Assembly (NCBI RefSeq): GCF_000413935.1
Contig: NZ_KE340381.1
Location: 323,209-387,208 of the forward strand
Source: Acinetobacter colistiniresistens
GTDB taxonomy: Bacteria > Pseudomonadota > Gammaproteobacteria > Pseudomonadales > Moraxellaceae
Length of the DNA: 64,000 nucleotides
Direction of reading: 5' to 3'
Every line of letters starts with the position of its first letter. Within the stretch, counting starts at the first letter, position 1. The notes under the pieces are model-generated. The model was not told the DNA's origin. It saw only the letters and a list, made by a program, of their open reading frames with translations, and ran no database searches. Shown here piece by piece: positions 1 to 9,253 of the stretch. Made by a program: the position numbers and the translations under genes.

Positions 1-127
1 ACTCATCAAAGGTTATAAAATCGATATTAAAAATAATGCCCTGCTCATTGACTTCAATGCTGATGCATTGCAAGGTCTGCGCTCAGGTAAACCCCTGATT
101 GAACCTGATCCTTCTCTGCATGAGTAA
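1..127 (+). CDS. C-terminal end of an unidentified protein (partial)
   Basis: An open frame enters from the left edge (codons begin at base 2) and ends with TAA at 125-127, giving 41 residues that finish in PLIEPDPSLHE. No domain can be recognised from this tail. It is followed by a clear intrinsic terminator at 195-221, which supports this being the true 3' end of a gene. Confidence 0.55.
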   Translation, partial: LIKGYKIDIKNNALLIDFNADALQGLRSGKPLIEPDPSLHE

Positions 128-194
128 AAATCATTCAGGTCATACCAAGCGGCGCCCAGCACTTTAGATTCTGACTCTTTTTCACTCTATTTAT

Positions 195-221
195 AAAAAG
201 CAGCAACTAAGCTGCTTTTTT
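195..221 (+). terminator. Intrinsic terminator
   Basis: An AAAAAGCAGC stem, a short AACTAA loop and a GCTGCTTTTTT arm form a hairpin with a T-run, about 70 bases after the stop of the left-edge gene. Confidence 0.8.
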
Positions 222-288
222 CTTGTCAGCAACGATATGCAGAACAACAGACAGTCTAACAATAACACTCTCATTCAGAGGATAAATA

Positions 289-423
289 ATGCAAATCAAA
301 CAGCAAACCCAAAGTATCATCATCACTCTGTCACTCACATTGACGACGGCAGCCTCAGCCAACACCATAGAGCAAGCCTTTACAACCGGACATCAGCCCC
401 CCCCCAACCGGCGGACACGATGA
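289..423 (+). CDS. Tiny putative secreted peptide with a C9 tract
   Basis: ATG at 289 is preceded by a good ribosome binding site (AGAGGAT, 6 nt spacing). It encodes 44 residues beginning with a signal-peptide-like segment (a hydrophobic run ending TTAASA, a plausible cleavage site) and the mature start NTIEQAFTTGHQ. A run of nine C bases (397-405) then encodes PPP. With nine Cs the frame stops at 421-423. With eight it would run on to a stop at 467-469, overlapping the next gene, and with ten it would stop near 428. No family is recognised. The good start signals argue for a real gene. The C-tract makes the true C-terminus uncertain and could be slippage-prone. Confidence 0.4.
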   Translation: MQIKQQTQSIIITLSLTLTTAASANTIEQAFTTGHQPPPNRRTR

Positions 424-443
424 ACTAGAACTGATTAAAATCC

Positions 444-1145
444 ATGTTAAAACTCTACCATTTAAGTAACTCTCGCTCACAGCGCATTGTGTGGCTGCTT
501 GAAGCCTTACAACTCGATTATTCGCTTATTTTTTGTGATCGCACCCCCAACGGCGAGGCACCTGAGTGGCTCAAAGACATTCATCCTTTGGGTAAAGTTC
601 CAATTTTGGTGGATGACATGTATAGCCCGCCCCAAGTGTTAGCAGAGACTTCCGCCATATTAGATAGCCTGCTAGCGAATGGATTGCCTCATCAGCTCCA
701 ACCAACAAACTCAGTAAATAAACAGCAATATTTTTATTGGAAAAATTTTGCAGATGCAACGCTGATGCCGAATTTAGCACTCAAGCAGATTTTTTCTCGA
801 ATGGTAGATCGGTCACCTTTTTTTGCACGACCTTTAATCAGAATAATAAAGCGGTCCTTTGACCGACAGTTTCTCAATCCAACCCTTTATCAGCAGATGA
901 CATTGATAGAGCAGCATCTTGCAACACACACATGGTTTGCAGGAGAAGCTTTCTCAGCTGCCGATATCATGATGGTCTTTTTAGTAGAAGCCCTGCTCGC
1001 TTTAATTCCAGACAGTACACGATTCTCTGCCACAACAAACTATATGCAACGTATCCAGAAATTAAATTCTTTTCAGGCTGCCCAAATTAAAGGTCAGTGG
1101 AACAGTACAGAACATCAGGCTTACTGGTCAAAAACATGGGCATAA
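444..1145 (+). CDS. Glutathione S-transferase family protein
   Basis: 233 residues, the usual GST length. The N-terminal thioredoxin-like domain begins MLKLYHLSNSRSQRIVWLLE, the classic GST start with a Ser-Arg-Ser active-site region. It is followed near residue 50 by the cis-Pro segment GKVPILVDD and by an (A)ETSAI glutathione-binding motif. The all-helical C-terminal domain contains the conserved WFAGEAFSAADIMM motif (GST N-capping box region). It probably conjugates glutathione to electrophiles or reduces peroxides in the cytosol. The substrate cannot be inferred. The gene stands alone and converges with bfmS across a shared hairpin at 1227-1257. Confidence 0.88.
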   Translation: MLKLYHLSNSRSQRIVWLLEALQLDYSLIFCDRTPNGEAPEWLKDIHPLGKVPILVDDMYSPPQVLAETSAILDSLLANGLPHQLQPTNSVNKQQYFYWKNFADATLMPNLALKQIFSRMVDRSPFFARPLIRIIKRSFDRQFLNPTLYQQMTLIEQHLATHTWFAGEAFSAADIMMVFLVEALLALIPDSTRFSATTNYMQRIQKLNSFQAAQIKGQWNSTEHQAYWSKTWA

Positions 1146-1226
1146 TTGCCCCATGCGCCCCCTCTGTTCCTGCCAAAGCATCTCGCTATGCAAAAGTAAG
1201 TGAACGGGCTTAAAATTTTGCTATAA

Positions 1227-1257
1227 AAAAAGCCAAGGCAATATCCCCTGGCTTTTT
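1227..1257. terminator. Bidirectional terminator between GST gene and bfmS
   Basis: A hairpin with AAAGCCA on one side and TGGCTTTT on the other is flanked by A-rich and T-rich runs. It lies between two convergent genes, so it can serve both. Confidence 0.7.
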
Positions 1258-1289
1258 ATTACATCAAAAAGAGCAACTGTCTTTTCATT

Positions 1290-2930
1290 CTATTTTTTAA
1301 TCACTTGCTTATAACGCTTGGCAGGCCAAGTCATGATAAAACGCGCACCGCCCAAGTTTGGACTTTGATCGACTTGAATGGTGCCACCAAACCAGTATGC
1401 AATCCGGCTGACAATTGACAAGCCCAGACCATAACCACCCGAAGCACGGGTACGACTGTCATCTAAACGGGCAAAGGCTTCAAAAATACGACTGCGTTCT
1501 TGCTCTGGAATCCCCGGTCCGTCATCTTCCACACAGACATAGGCATTGCCATCAGCATGAATCCCACCGCTGATACGCACCTTATGATCACAGTAACGTA
1601 CCGCATTACCCACCAGATTTTGTACTACACGATGCAGGTAACGACGTTCCGCATCTACCTTTAAAGACAACGCTGGTGCAATCAGCTCAATTTCTTTTTG
1701 CGTCTTCAGTGCCTCGGTTTCCATCGCCACCTGATCCAGCACCTCGACCAGAACAATGTCTTCAAAATCCAAAGACGGTGTGCCCTGTTCCAGTTTGGCA
1801 TAGGTCATGATCTCGTCAATCAAGGTATTCAATGCCTCAATATCCTTATCAATCATATCGACCTGTTGAATACGATAATTATAATCGTCTTCCTCTGCCA
1901 GCATTTCCATACCAAAACGGATTCGCGCTACAGGTGTTCTCAACTCATGTGACACCGCACGCATCAACTCACGCTGCGCTTCAATCAAACGCTGAATATG
2001 ATCCGACATGTTGTTATAGCTGGAAGCCAAGTTTGCCATTTCATCGCTTCCCTCAATCGGGACACGCAGGGACAAATCGCCTGATTTCATCTTGTTCAGA
2101 GCGTAACGAACCTGACGGATTTTTCGCTCCAATGGCAAGATCAGACCATAAACCCCCAAGCTCAAAAGGAACAAGCTAAATAAGGTAATGCCTGCAGACA
2201 ACTGGAACGGCATCCAGTTGAACATCGGCACAGGCCCCAAAATCAACACTTGCGCAGGATGGTTCGGCATTGGAGAAACAATCGAAATGGTGGTTCCGCG
2301 CACCGTGGCGCTGTCTTTATACAACAACACACTCTGATCTTGGTGCAAACGACCAATTTGCTCTGAATCCAGATTTATATCTTTAATATCGGCAATTTCA
2401 ATCGGATAATAGAAATGCTTTTTGATTTTATCTAAGTACTCACGCTCCTGCCCCGGATAGAAGATCAAATAATCCAGTACAAAAATCGGTAGCGCTTTCA
2501 TTTGGCGTTCGCCAATTTTATCGACTTTGATATACAGGTAATGCTTAGGATCGTCTTTTAAACCGATAATGATATAACCAATGCCATTATTGGCATCATA
2601 ACGAACCACTGATTTTTGTTCTGCGATACGTTTTTTCTCGGTGCGAGATAGCTCTACCCGTTCCGCATCGACATAGTAGATTGGCAATTCCAGCAAATCA
2701 GAAGCATCTGAAATCCAATCTAACTTCTGCTGTTTTTCTGGCTGACGAGATACACCTTCACTAATGACATAGGAAATACCATCAGTAAGAGATTCACGAT
2801 ATTCTTGTGCACGTTGATAGTTAATGATCTGCACCAGCAAATAACAAAATGCGGCAACCACAACGACCAAAACGACCAAACCAGCATAAATACGCAAGAA
2901 TATGCTGTTTTTCAGTACTCGACTTACCAT
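1290..2930 (-). CDS. bfmS: BfmS sensor histidine kinase
   Basis: 546-residue membrane sensor kinase paired with BfmR. One transmembrane helix lies near residues 10-33, followed by a periplasmic sensor region of about 200 residues. A second helix near 245-267, a HAMP linker, the HisKA dimerisation box RAVSHELRTPVARI (phosphorylated His around residue 335) and a C-terminal HATPase domain with N and G boxes (NLVGNAVRY, DDGPGIP, GYGLGLSIV) complete it. In Acinetobacter this kinase controls the response regulator that governs capsule, pili, biofilm and envelope stress. The sequence and the neighbour fit that assignment well. It lies about 110 bases downstream of bfmR on the same strand, with a weak hairpin in between. 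Confidence 0.93.
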   Translation of the reverse strand: MVSRVLKNSIFLRIYAGLVVLVVVVAAFCYLLVQIINYQRAQEYRESLTDGISYVISEGVSRQPEKQQKLDWISDASDLLELPIYYVDAERVELSRTEKKRIAEQKSVVRYDANNGIGYIIIGLKDDPKHYLYIKVDKIGERQMKALPIFVLDYLIFYPGQEREYLDKIKKHFYYPIEIADIKDINLDSEQIGRLHQDQSVLLYKDSATVRGTTISIVSPMPNHPAQVLILGPVPMFNWMPFQLSAGITLFSLFLLSLGVYGLILPLERKIRQVRYALNKMKSGDLSLRVPIEGSDEMANLASSYNNMSDHIQRLIEAQRELMRAVSHELRTPVARIRFGMEMLAEEDDYNYRIQQVDMIDKDIEALNTLIDEIMTYAKLEQGTPSLDFEDIVLVEVLDQVAMETEALKTQKEIELIAPALSLKVDAERRYLHRVVQNLVGNAVRYCDHKVRISGGIHADGNAYVCVEDDGPGIPEQERSRIFEAFARLDDSRTRASGGYGLGLSIVSRIAYWFGGTIQVDQSPNLGGARFIMTWPAKRYKQVIKK

Positions 2931-3004
2931 AGGGTAAATAATTCCAAGCTAGTGAACATCTCCCCTGAGCAGCTGTGCTGCACAAGGCCCCTCCGATCAA
3001 GGGA

Positions 3005-3031
3005 AAAGCCCCCTGTGATCAGGAGGCTTTA
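3005..3031 (-). terminator. Hairpin between bfmR and bfmS
   Basis: An AAGCC-CCTG / CAGG-GGCTT stem lies just after the bfmR stop codon and before the bfmS start. The following T-run on the minus strand is short, so it may attenuate rather than stop transcription into bfmS. Confidence 0.45.
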
Positions 3032-3037
3032 GAGTGT

Positions 3038-3754
3038 TTAGATTCCGTTGGTTTCTTTAACGAATAAATAACCTTTACTACGTACGGTTTTAATACGTTT
3101 TGGATTTTCCGGGTCATCACCAATTTTTGGACGAATACGTGAGATACGGACGTCGATTGAACGATCTTGACCATCGTATTCGATACCGCGTAGGCGCTCG
3201 AAAATATCTTCACGAGACAGGATACGACCTGCATTCGATGCCAATAACCATAACAAGTCATATTCAGCGCTGGTGAAATCAACCAACTCACCATTTAAAG
3301 TTACTGAACGACCACCGTTATCAATCACCAGATCATCAAACTCGATACGTTGTGCCACTTCGTCTTCTACTGTTTTGTCAGTGCGACGTAATAAAGCACG
3401 AATACGCGCCAATAACACACGTGGCTGAACAGGTTTCGCCACATAGTCATCGGCACCCATTTCCAAACCAAGAACCTGATCCATATCTTCTGTACGCGCA
3501 GTCAGCATCAAGATCGGTTGGTGATAATGTGGACGCACTTCACGACAAACGGTTAAACCATCTGCGCCTGGTAACATGACATCGAGGACAACCAGATCTG
3601 GCTGCTCGCTGATAATACGACGAATTGCACGATTACCGTCTGTTTCGACCCCAACTTCCAAACCGTTACGGATCAAATACTCTTGTGTTAAACGTGCTAA
3701 GCGCTCATCATCTTCTACGATCAAAATCTTCGGTAACTTTTCTTCTTGGCTCAT
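3038..3754 (-). CDS. bfmR: BfmR response regulator (OmpR family)
   Basis: The frame is open further upstream, but the start MSQEEKLPKILIVEDDERLA gives the normal 238-residue length. The receiver domain has the acidic pair EDD near the N-terminus, the phospho-acceptor Asp in LVVLDVMLPGADG, Thr in LMLTART and Lys in YVAKPVQP. A winged-helix DNA-binding domain ends RTVRSKGYLFVKETNGI (IKTVRSKGYLF motif). Known role in Acinetobacter: master regulator of biofilm (csu pili), capsule and envelope stress tolerance. Transcribed toward bfmS. The 545 bases upstream are shared with the divergent nrdA. Confidence 0.95.
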   Translation of the reverse strand: MSQEEKLPKILIVEDDERLARLTQEYLIRNGLEVGVETDGNRAIRRIISEQPDLVVLDVMLPGADGLTVCREVRPHYHQPILMLTARTEDMDQVLGLEMGADDYVAKPVQPRVLLARIRALLRRTDKTVEDEVAQRIEFDDLVIDNGGRSVTLNGELVDFTSAEYDLLWLLASNAGRILSREDIFERLRGIEYDGQDRSIDVRISRIRPKIGDDPENPKRIKTVRSKGYLFVKETNGI

Positions 3755-4042
3755 TTGTTTGCCCCTAAAATCTGAGTGAATCCGTCTATAAAAATCTGAC
3801 AGATACATTGGTTTATGTTTTGCAATATACACACGTTTACATTGTAAACAAGTAGGCGTTCACCAAACTGATACACGCTTAGCCTCTTTTGTTATCTTTT
3901 TATTAAAATTATGAATTTTAATATATTTTTCAGTTTTCCATGCTTTTTCCGACAGGATGAATATTTAGTATAGATTTTGTGCCAATGTTAAACAATTTGT
4001 TTCTTTATTCACCCAAAACCATTTAAGTGTCTGTTTTTTGAG

Positions 4043-4051
4043 TTATCCACA
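4043..4051 (+). promoter_or_regulatory. DnaA box upstream of nrdA
   Basis: A perfect TTATCCACA 9-mer, followed by a degenerate copy (TTATCTATA) about 12 bases on. DnaA control of ribonucleotide reductase is established in E. coli, so a regulatory role is plausible here but inferred. Confidence 0.55.
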
Positions 4052-4165
4052 GAGTTATCTATAAGCCTTTTTTAACGGCTTTGATATGCTATGTGACTGT
4101 GATTTCAGCAGTTAAGACATGAAAAAAAAATTAGTAAAATGTCAAGGATTGATCTGCTGGAAAAA

Positions 4166-4213
4166 ATCCCGTATCTTGTGTTGAAAATAAACTTTAACCA
4201 CTAAGTATTGTGT
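4166..4213 (+). promoter_or_regulatory. Pair of NrdR-like boxes upstream of nrdA
   Basis: Two 16-mers at 4166-4181 and 4198-4213 resemble the NrdR consensus acaCwAtATaTwGtgt (11 and 13 of 16 positions by eye). Their start-to-start distance of 32 bp, about three helical turns, is the typical arrangement for NrdR operator pairs. They lie 87-134 bases before the nrdA start. NrdR itself is not in the window. Confidence 0.6.
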
Positions 4214-4299
4214 TTATCCCTCAAACATCGTGGCATACTTTTTGCTCGATTCAAACGGTCCATGAACATAAAAATAGATGATAATGGAGCTATGCTGAC

Positions 4300-7140
4300 A
4301 TGAGCATCATCACTTCTACTCCTGGCCAACTTCAGGTCATTAAGCGCACCGGTGAGATTGCGACATTTAATGCCGAGAAAATTTCTGTTGCGATTGGGAA
4401 AGCATTTTTAGCTGTTGAAGGTCAACAAGGTACTGACTCAAGTCGTATCCATGACCGTATTACACAACTCACAGAAATGGTAATGAACACGTTTAATCGT
4501 CGTTTACCGTCTGGTGGTACGATTCATATCGAAGAAATCCAAGACCAAGTTGAATTGGCACTCATGCGTACTGGCGAACAGAAAGTTGCCCGTGCCTATG
4601 TGATTTATCGCGACCAACGCGCAAGCGCTCGTCAGCAAACTGGTGCAAACCACCATCCTACCCTGCAAATTACAGATGCCAATGGTCAGCTCCAGCCATT
4701 GGATTTGAGCGCACTCACTGCAACAATTGAAACTGCAAGTGAAGGTCTGGAAGGGATTGATATTCAGGCAATCCTTGATGAAACCGTTAAGAACCTCTAC
4801 AACGGCGTCAAAGAAAGCGATATCGCAACCACCATGATGATGGCGACGCGTACCCGTATCGAACAAGAGCCAAACTACACCTATGTGACTGCACGTTTGC
4901 TCAGTAGCGAATTGGTCAGCACAGGTTTAGAGTTCTTGGGTCTGCCAACAGAGACTTTAGAAGGCGATGCTTTAGAAACCTTCCTGAAGAAAGGTATTGA
5001 ACTTGATCTTCTTTCTAAAGACCTGCTTGACTTCGACCTTGCGAAATTGGCTGCGGCGATCAAACCAGAACGCTCAAACCAGTTTACTTACTTAGGTCTA
5101 CAAACTTTATTTGACCGTTACTTCATCCATTCAAATGGCGTGCGTTTTGAATTACCACAATTATTCTTTATGCGTGTATCGATGGGTCTTTCGCTCAATG
5201 AAGAAAATAGAGAAGACCGTGCGATCGAGTTCTATGACTTATTGTCTAGCTTCGACTACATGGCATCTACACCTACCCTGTTTAACTCAGGTACTTTGCG
5301 TCCGCAATTATCAAGCTGTTACTTGACCACCATCGGTGATGACCTGTACGACATTTATGGCGCAATGCGTGACAACGCAATGTTGTCTAAATGGGCTGGC
5401 GGTCTCGGTAATGACTGGACACCAGTCCGTGCCTTGAACTCTTATATCAAAGGCACCAACGGTAAATCACAAGGTGTTGTACCGTTCCTGAAAGTTGCCA
5501 ACGATACAGCTGTTGCGGTGAACCAAGGTGGTAAGCGTAAAGGTGCAGTTTGTGCATACTTAGAAACTTGGCATTTGGATGTTGAAGAATTCCTAGAGCT
5601 ACGTAAGAACACCGGTGATGACCGTCGTCGTACCCACGACATGAACACAGCGAACTGGGTGCCTGACTTGTTCATGCAACGTGTATTTGAAGATGCTGAA
5701 TGGACACTGTTCACGCCTTCTGAAACACCAGACCTGCATGATTTAACGGGTGCAGAATTTGCTGAGCGTTACGCACACTACGAAGCAGTCGCAAAACAAG
5801 AAAACATGCTGCACAAGAAAGTACGTGCGAAAGATTTATGGCGCAAAATGCTTTCGATGTTGTTCGAAACAGGCCATCCGTGGATCACATTCAAAGACGT
5901 ATGTAACTTACGTTCACCACAACAACACGTGGGCGTGGTTCACTCATCTAATTTGTGTACAGAAATCACTTTAAATACCAACCAAGACGAAATCGCGGTA
6001 TGTAACTTAGGTTCGATCAACCTTGTACAACACGTTCAAGGCGGTGTATTAGATCGTGAGAAGCTTGCCCGTACTGTAAAAACAGCAGTTCGCATGCTCG
6101 ATAACGTGATCGACATTAACTACTATGCGGTACCACAAGCGAAGAACTCAAACTTGAAACACCGCCCTGTGGGTATGGGTATCATGGGCTTCCAAGATGC
6201 ATTGTATGAAATGAATCTTGCTTATGGTTCAGATGCAGCGGTTGATTTCGCTGATGAATCAATGGAAGTGATCAGCTACTACGCAATCGAAACCTCAAGC
6301 AATCTTGCAATCGAACGTGGCGCTTACTCAACATTCAAAGGTTCATTGTGGGATCAAGGAATCTTGCCAATCGACTCTTTAGAAATCGTTGCGAAATCAC
6401 GTCCAGAGCGTATGTTCGAAGTTGATCGTACACAACGTTTAGACTGGGATTCATTGCGTACTAAAGTTCAAAAAGATGGTATGCGTAACTCAAATGTGAT
6501 GGCGATTGCACCGACTGCAACCATCTCTAACATTTGTGGCGTATCTCAATCGATTGAACCAACGTTCCAGAACTTGTATGTGAAATCGAACCTTTCTGGT
6601 GAATTCACCGTGATCAACCCTTACCTCGTTCGTGCATTAAAACAACGTGGTCTATGGGATACCGTGATGGTCAATGACCTGAAACACTTCGAAGGCTCAG
6701 TACAAAAGATTGCGCGTATTCCTGATGAATTAAAAGCAATCTTCGCGACTGCATTTGAAGTGGATACTCGCTGGATCGTGGATGCTGCATCACGTCGTCA
6801 AAAGTGGATCGACCAAGCACAGTCATTGAACCTTTACATCGCTGGCGCGAACGGTAAGAAACTGGACATCACCTATAAGATGGCATGGTTACGTGGTCTT
6901 AAAACCACCTATTACCTCCGAGCTTTAGGTGCAACTTCAGCAGAGAAATCAACGATCAATACTGGCGCACTCAATGCAGTGAAACCAGCATCGGTTGAAG
7001 CACCTGTAGTTGCAGCACCAGCGGCAGTGGTTGCAGAGAAGAAACCTGAAACTGCGGTTGAAGAAGATGGTTTCACCACGGCAGCTCCAGTGCCAATGGC
7101 GTGTTCAATTGACAATCCAGACTGCGAAGCTTGTCAGTGA
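4300..7140 (+). CDS. nrdA: Ribonucleoside-diphosphate reductase, alpha subunit (class Ia)
   Basis: 946 residues, large catalytic subunit that reduces ribonucleoside diphosphates to deoxyribonucleotides. An ATP-cone regulatory domain starts at the N-terminus (VIKRTGEIATFNAEKI). The barrel holds TPTLFNSGTLRPQLSSCYL with an active-site cysteine, NLCTEITLNTNQDEIAVCNLGSINL with the radical and second redox cysteines, and PTATISNICGVSQSIEP. The C-terminus, CSIDNPDCEACQ, carries the mobile cysteine pair that is re-reduced by thioredoxin or glutaredoxin. An Ala/Pro/Val-rich linker precedes it. Its partner nrdB lies 12 kb downstream because a genomic island has been inserted between them. A DnaA box and NrdR-like boxes lie upstream. 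Confidence 0.96.
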   Translation: MSIITSTPGQLQVIKRTGEIATFNAEKISVAIGKAFLAVEGQQGTDSSRIHDRITQLTEMVMNTFNRRLPSGGTIHIEEIQDQVELALMRTGEQKVARAYVIYRDQRASARQQTGANHHPTLQITDANGQLQPLDLSALTATIETASEGLEGIDIQAILDETVKNLYNGVKESDIATTMMMATRTRIEQEPNYTYVTARLLSSELVSTGLEFLGLPTETLEGDALETFLKKGIELDLLSKDLLDFDLAKLAAAIKPERSNQFTYLGLQTLFDRYFIHSNGVRFELPQLFFMRVSMGLSLNEENREDRAIEFYDLLSSFDYMASTPTLFNSGTLRPQLSSCYLTTIGDDLYDIYGAMRDNAMLSKWAGGLGNDWTPVRALNSYIKGTNGKSQGVVPFLKVANDTAVAVNQGGKRKGAVCAYLETWHLDVEEFLELRKNTGDDRRRTHDMNTANWVPDLFMQRVFEDAEWTLFTPSETPDLHDLTGAEFAERYAHYEAVAKQENMLHKKVRAKDLWRKMLSMLFETGHPWITFKDVCNLRSPQQHVGVVHSSNLCTEITLNTNQDEIAVCNLGSINLVQHVQGGVLDREKLARTVKTAVRMLDNVIDINYYAVPQAKNSNLKHRPVGMGIMGFQDALYEMNLAYGSDAAVDFADESMEVISYYAIETSSNLAIERGAYSTFKGSLWDQGILPIDSLEIVAKSRPERMFEVDRTQRLDWDSLRTKVQKDGMRNSNVMAIAPTATISNICGVSQSIEPTFQNLYVKSNLSGEFTVINPYLVRALKQRGLWDTVMVNDLKHFEGSVQKIARIPDELKAIFATAFEVDTRWIVDAASRRQKWIDQAQSLNLYIAGANGKKLDITYKMAWLRGLKTTYYLRALGATSAEKSTINTGALNAVKPASVEAPVVAAPAAVVAEKKPETAVEEDGFTTAAPVPMACSIDNPDCEACQ

Positions 7141-7177
7141 CAGTGATATAGATTAAAACGTATATATAATTAAACAA

Positions 7178-7232
7178 TACCCTTTGTAAATCTTAAGGTT
7201 AAGCTCTTTACAAAGGGTATATTTTTATATTT
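7178..7232 (+). terminator. Long hairpin after nrdA
   Basis: A 14-bp perfect stem (ATACCCTTTGTAAA / TTTACAAAGGGTAT) with a 16-base loop is followed by TTTTT. It probably terminates nrdA. It could alternatively belong to the left edge of the island. Confidence 0.6.
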
Positions 7233-7600
7233 AATAAAGTTATGGGAGATGATATTTAGAAAACGTATACAATATGATAAAAAGAAGCATTAAAGAGTTT
7301 GTTGCAAGTGATGAACACCCAATGGTAGTACTCATTGATGAGGATAGAATTCCGCTGTTCTATCCAAATGTTTATGCCATGACTAAATATAGGAGCTTAG
7401 GACGTGCAGCTAGCACCACTGATAAAGCACTGCGATGTATTGGTGTTGCTCATTTATGGGCATCGTTAAATAATATAGTTTTAGAAGATAGCATCTTATA
7501 TTCAGATTTCTTAACCTTAGAACAACTTCAAGATTTAGCTTTTTTTCTTAGAATGAATCGAAAACATCAAGATCAAATGATCGCTCAGGAAAATAAACAA

Positions 7601-8332
7601 GGCTCTAGACTAGCAGATTTACACTTAATTTTACCTAATGAGGTTCCACAGCTCAGTTGCTAACTCATTAGGTTCCCTCATCCAACGCCATTCAGTTTCT
7701 TTAAGATGATAATCAAAGTACTCTTTTGATATGCCGTTAAACTTTGCTAGCCTTCTTTTACAAAAGCTCCAAAATGATTCTATTCCATTTATATGGCATT
7801 GTCCTCTAGCAAACTCATTTGCTCCGTGATTTACCCTAAAATGCTTTGAATAACCCACATCAACAAGACCATTATAGCCACGCCATCCATCACTATAAAT
7901 CACACTCTCAAGTGAAACTTTACCAATTATAACCTCTTGTAAAGTCTTCATTTTACAGTCAGGTACGATTTCAGTATAGACGCGCCCATTACGTTCGAAT
8001 ATTCCAAATACTGGCTGTTTTAGAGTCCCACGACCACGCTTTAACTTTCCATGAAACCCACGTTGCCTTTTCGCTCCAAAATAGCTTTCATCTACTTCTA
8101 TTGAACCAACAAACTTAGCTCTTAAATCTGTTTGATGATCATAGATAGTTTCTCTAAAAAGCATGTACCAATAATTAATCGTATTACGATTTAAATTGAG
8201 TAATAAGGCTGTTTTGGAAGCAGGAATATCAACACAAAAGCATTGAATAATTTTTTTAATCTTGTAGTGACTTAATTTACTGTTTTCTATCATTATTCTA
8301 GACTAACATAATTATTCTGCTAGTCTAGAGCC
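7601..8332 (-). mobile_element. IS1595-family insertion sequence (IS1016-like)
   Basis: 732 bp bounded by inverted repeats beginning GGCTCTAGACTAGCAGA on both sides, with a 7-bp direct repeat TAAACAA at 7594-7600 and 8333-8339. It encodes a single DDE transposase on the minus strand and interrupts a tyrosine recombinase gene. The clean ends and intact target repeats suggest a fairly recent insertion. Confidence 0.88.
7631..8293 (-). CDS. IS1595-family transposase
   Basis: 220 residues. It has an N-terminal helix-turn-helix-like segment (KTALLLNLNRNTINYWYMLF) and then the DDE/N-type catalytic core: VDESYFGAKRQRG with the first Asp, IYSDGWRGYNGL with the second, and GIESFWSFCKRRLAKF at the third acidic position. 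The conserved HFRVNHGANEF and WRW-type ending are typical of the IS1016 subgroup, which lacks the zinc-ribbon seen in larger IS1595 transposases. It moves the element by cut-and-paste. The gene fills nearly all of the IS. Confidence 0.88.
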   Translation of the reverse strand: MIENSKLSHYKIKKIIQCFCVDIPASKTALLLNLNRNTINYWYMLFRETIYDHQTDLRAKFVGSIEVDESYFGAKRQRGFHGKLKRGRGTLKQPVFGIFERNGRVYTEIVPDCKMKTLQEVIIGKVSLESVIYSDGWRGYNGLVDVGYSKHFRVNHGANEFARGQCHINGIESFWSFCKRRLAKFNGISKEYFDYHLKETEWRWMREPNELATELWNLIR

Positions 8333-9253
8333 TAAACAATTATCAATAAACCCAAAGAATATTGCAAAAAAAATTGAAAATCTGATCTACATGCCTAAAT
8401 TAAAACAAGAATCAAAAGCTTCAACTTCAGCAGAAGAAGGTTCATATCGCATAAAGACAATTTTTAATTATCTTAAGTTCTTGCTCCAAAGATCAAAACA
8501 CCGCCTTAATAAAGATAAATATAATGACATTGAGCAACGTTTAAATTACTTCAGTTCACTAGGACCAAGAGTTTCCAATAAAGGTGATCAAGATGCACCA
8601 GAAGGGCTTTCTTCTAAGGAACGGAATACAGTGCTAGAGATCATAGATCCAGAACACCCAGATAATCCTTTCAGAAATGAATTCTTAAAGCATAGAAATC
8701 AGTTGATTTATGAAATTCTACTAAGTACAGGAATGCGAAGAAGCGAGCTGAGATATCTAAAGATAGAAGACTTTAATTATAGTAATCATACCATCACTAT
8801 TCGAGTTTCTAAAACTGTTGAACGTGACGTTAAGTGCTCCTCCAAGGCCTGTGAATATTTTCACAACTATATTACAAAGCATTTAAATAAAATCCCGTTC
8901 AAAAATAGAAAACATGGTTATCTATTTACAACCGAGACGGGTCAACATTTATCAAATGATGCAATCAATGTAATGTTCAGAACCTTAAGGCAACATGCCA
9001 ATATCTCTACGCAGCTCACCCCCCACACAATGAGAAGAACCTGGAATGATGTTTTTAGTGAGATGTTAGATAACATTCCAGAAGATCGGAGACCAGATAA
9101 AGAAGTGGAGAAGCAAATTCGAAATAGATTAATGGGGTGGAGCTCAATATCAGAAATGAGTAGTCGGTATGCACGCAGATCTATAAGAGAAAAAGCAGAT
9201 GAACTTGCTGAATTATTGGCAAATAATATTAATACTAATTCAGAGCATTAAGT

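Larger units (their letters stand above)
7274..9251 (+). pseudogene. Tyrosine recombinase 1 of a tandem trio, split by an IS1595-type insertion
   Basis: The first half is 7274-7600 and the second is 8340-9251. Removing the IS and one copy of its 7-bp target repeat (TAAACAA) joins them in frame to give a 412-residue protein. The N-terminal half would be the core-binding part. The C-terminal half has the catalytic set: Arg in STGMRRSELRYLK, HxxR in HTMRRTW, a Trp in MGWSS and the nucleophile Tyr in SSRYARRS. The downstream piece has its own ATG at 8391 (286 residues) and could still be made, but without the N-terminal DNA-binding region. The next recombinase starts 2 bases after its stop, so this is the head of an operon. 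The trio resembles Tn554-type transposition genes and the recently described Gamma-Mobile-Trio islands; which of these it is closer to is not settled here. Confidence 0.8.

Noticed and set aside
237..428. 63-codon ORF before the GST gene
   Set aside because: It overlaps, in another frame, the better-supported signal-peptide ORF at 289, which has a strong ribosome binding site.
3755..3832. Longer bfmR start at 3832
   Set aside because: Would add 26 residues before the conserved receiver start; MSQEEKLPK gives the normal 238-residue length.
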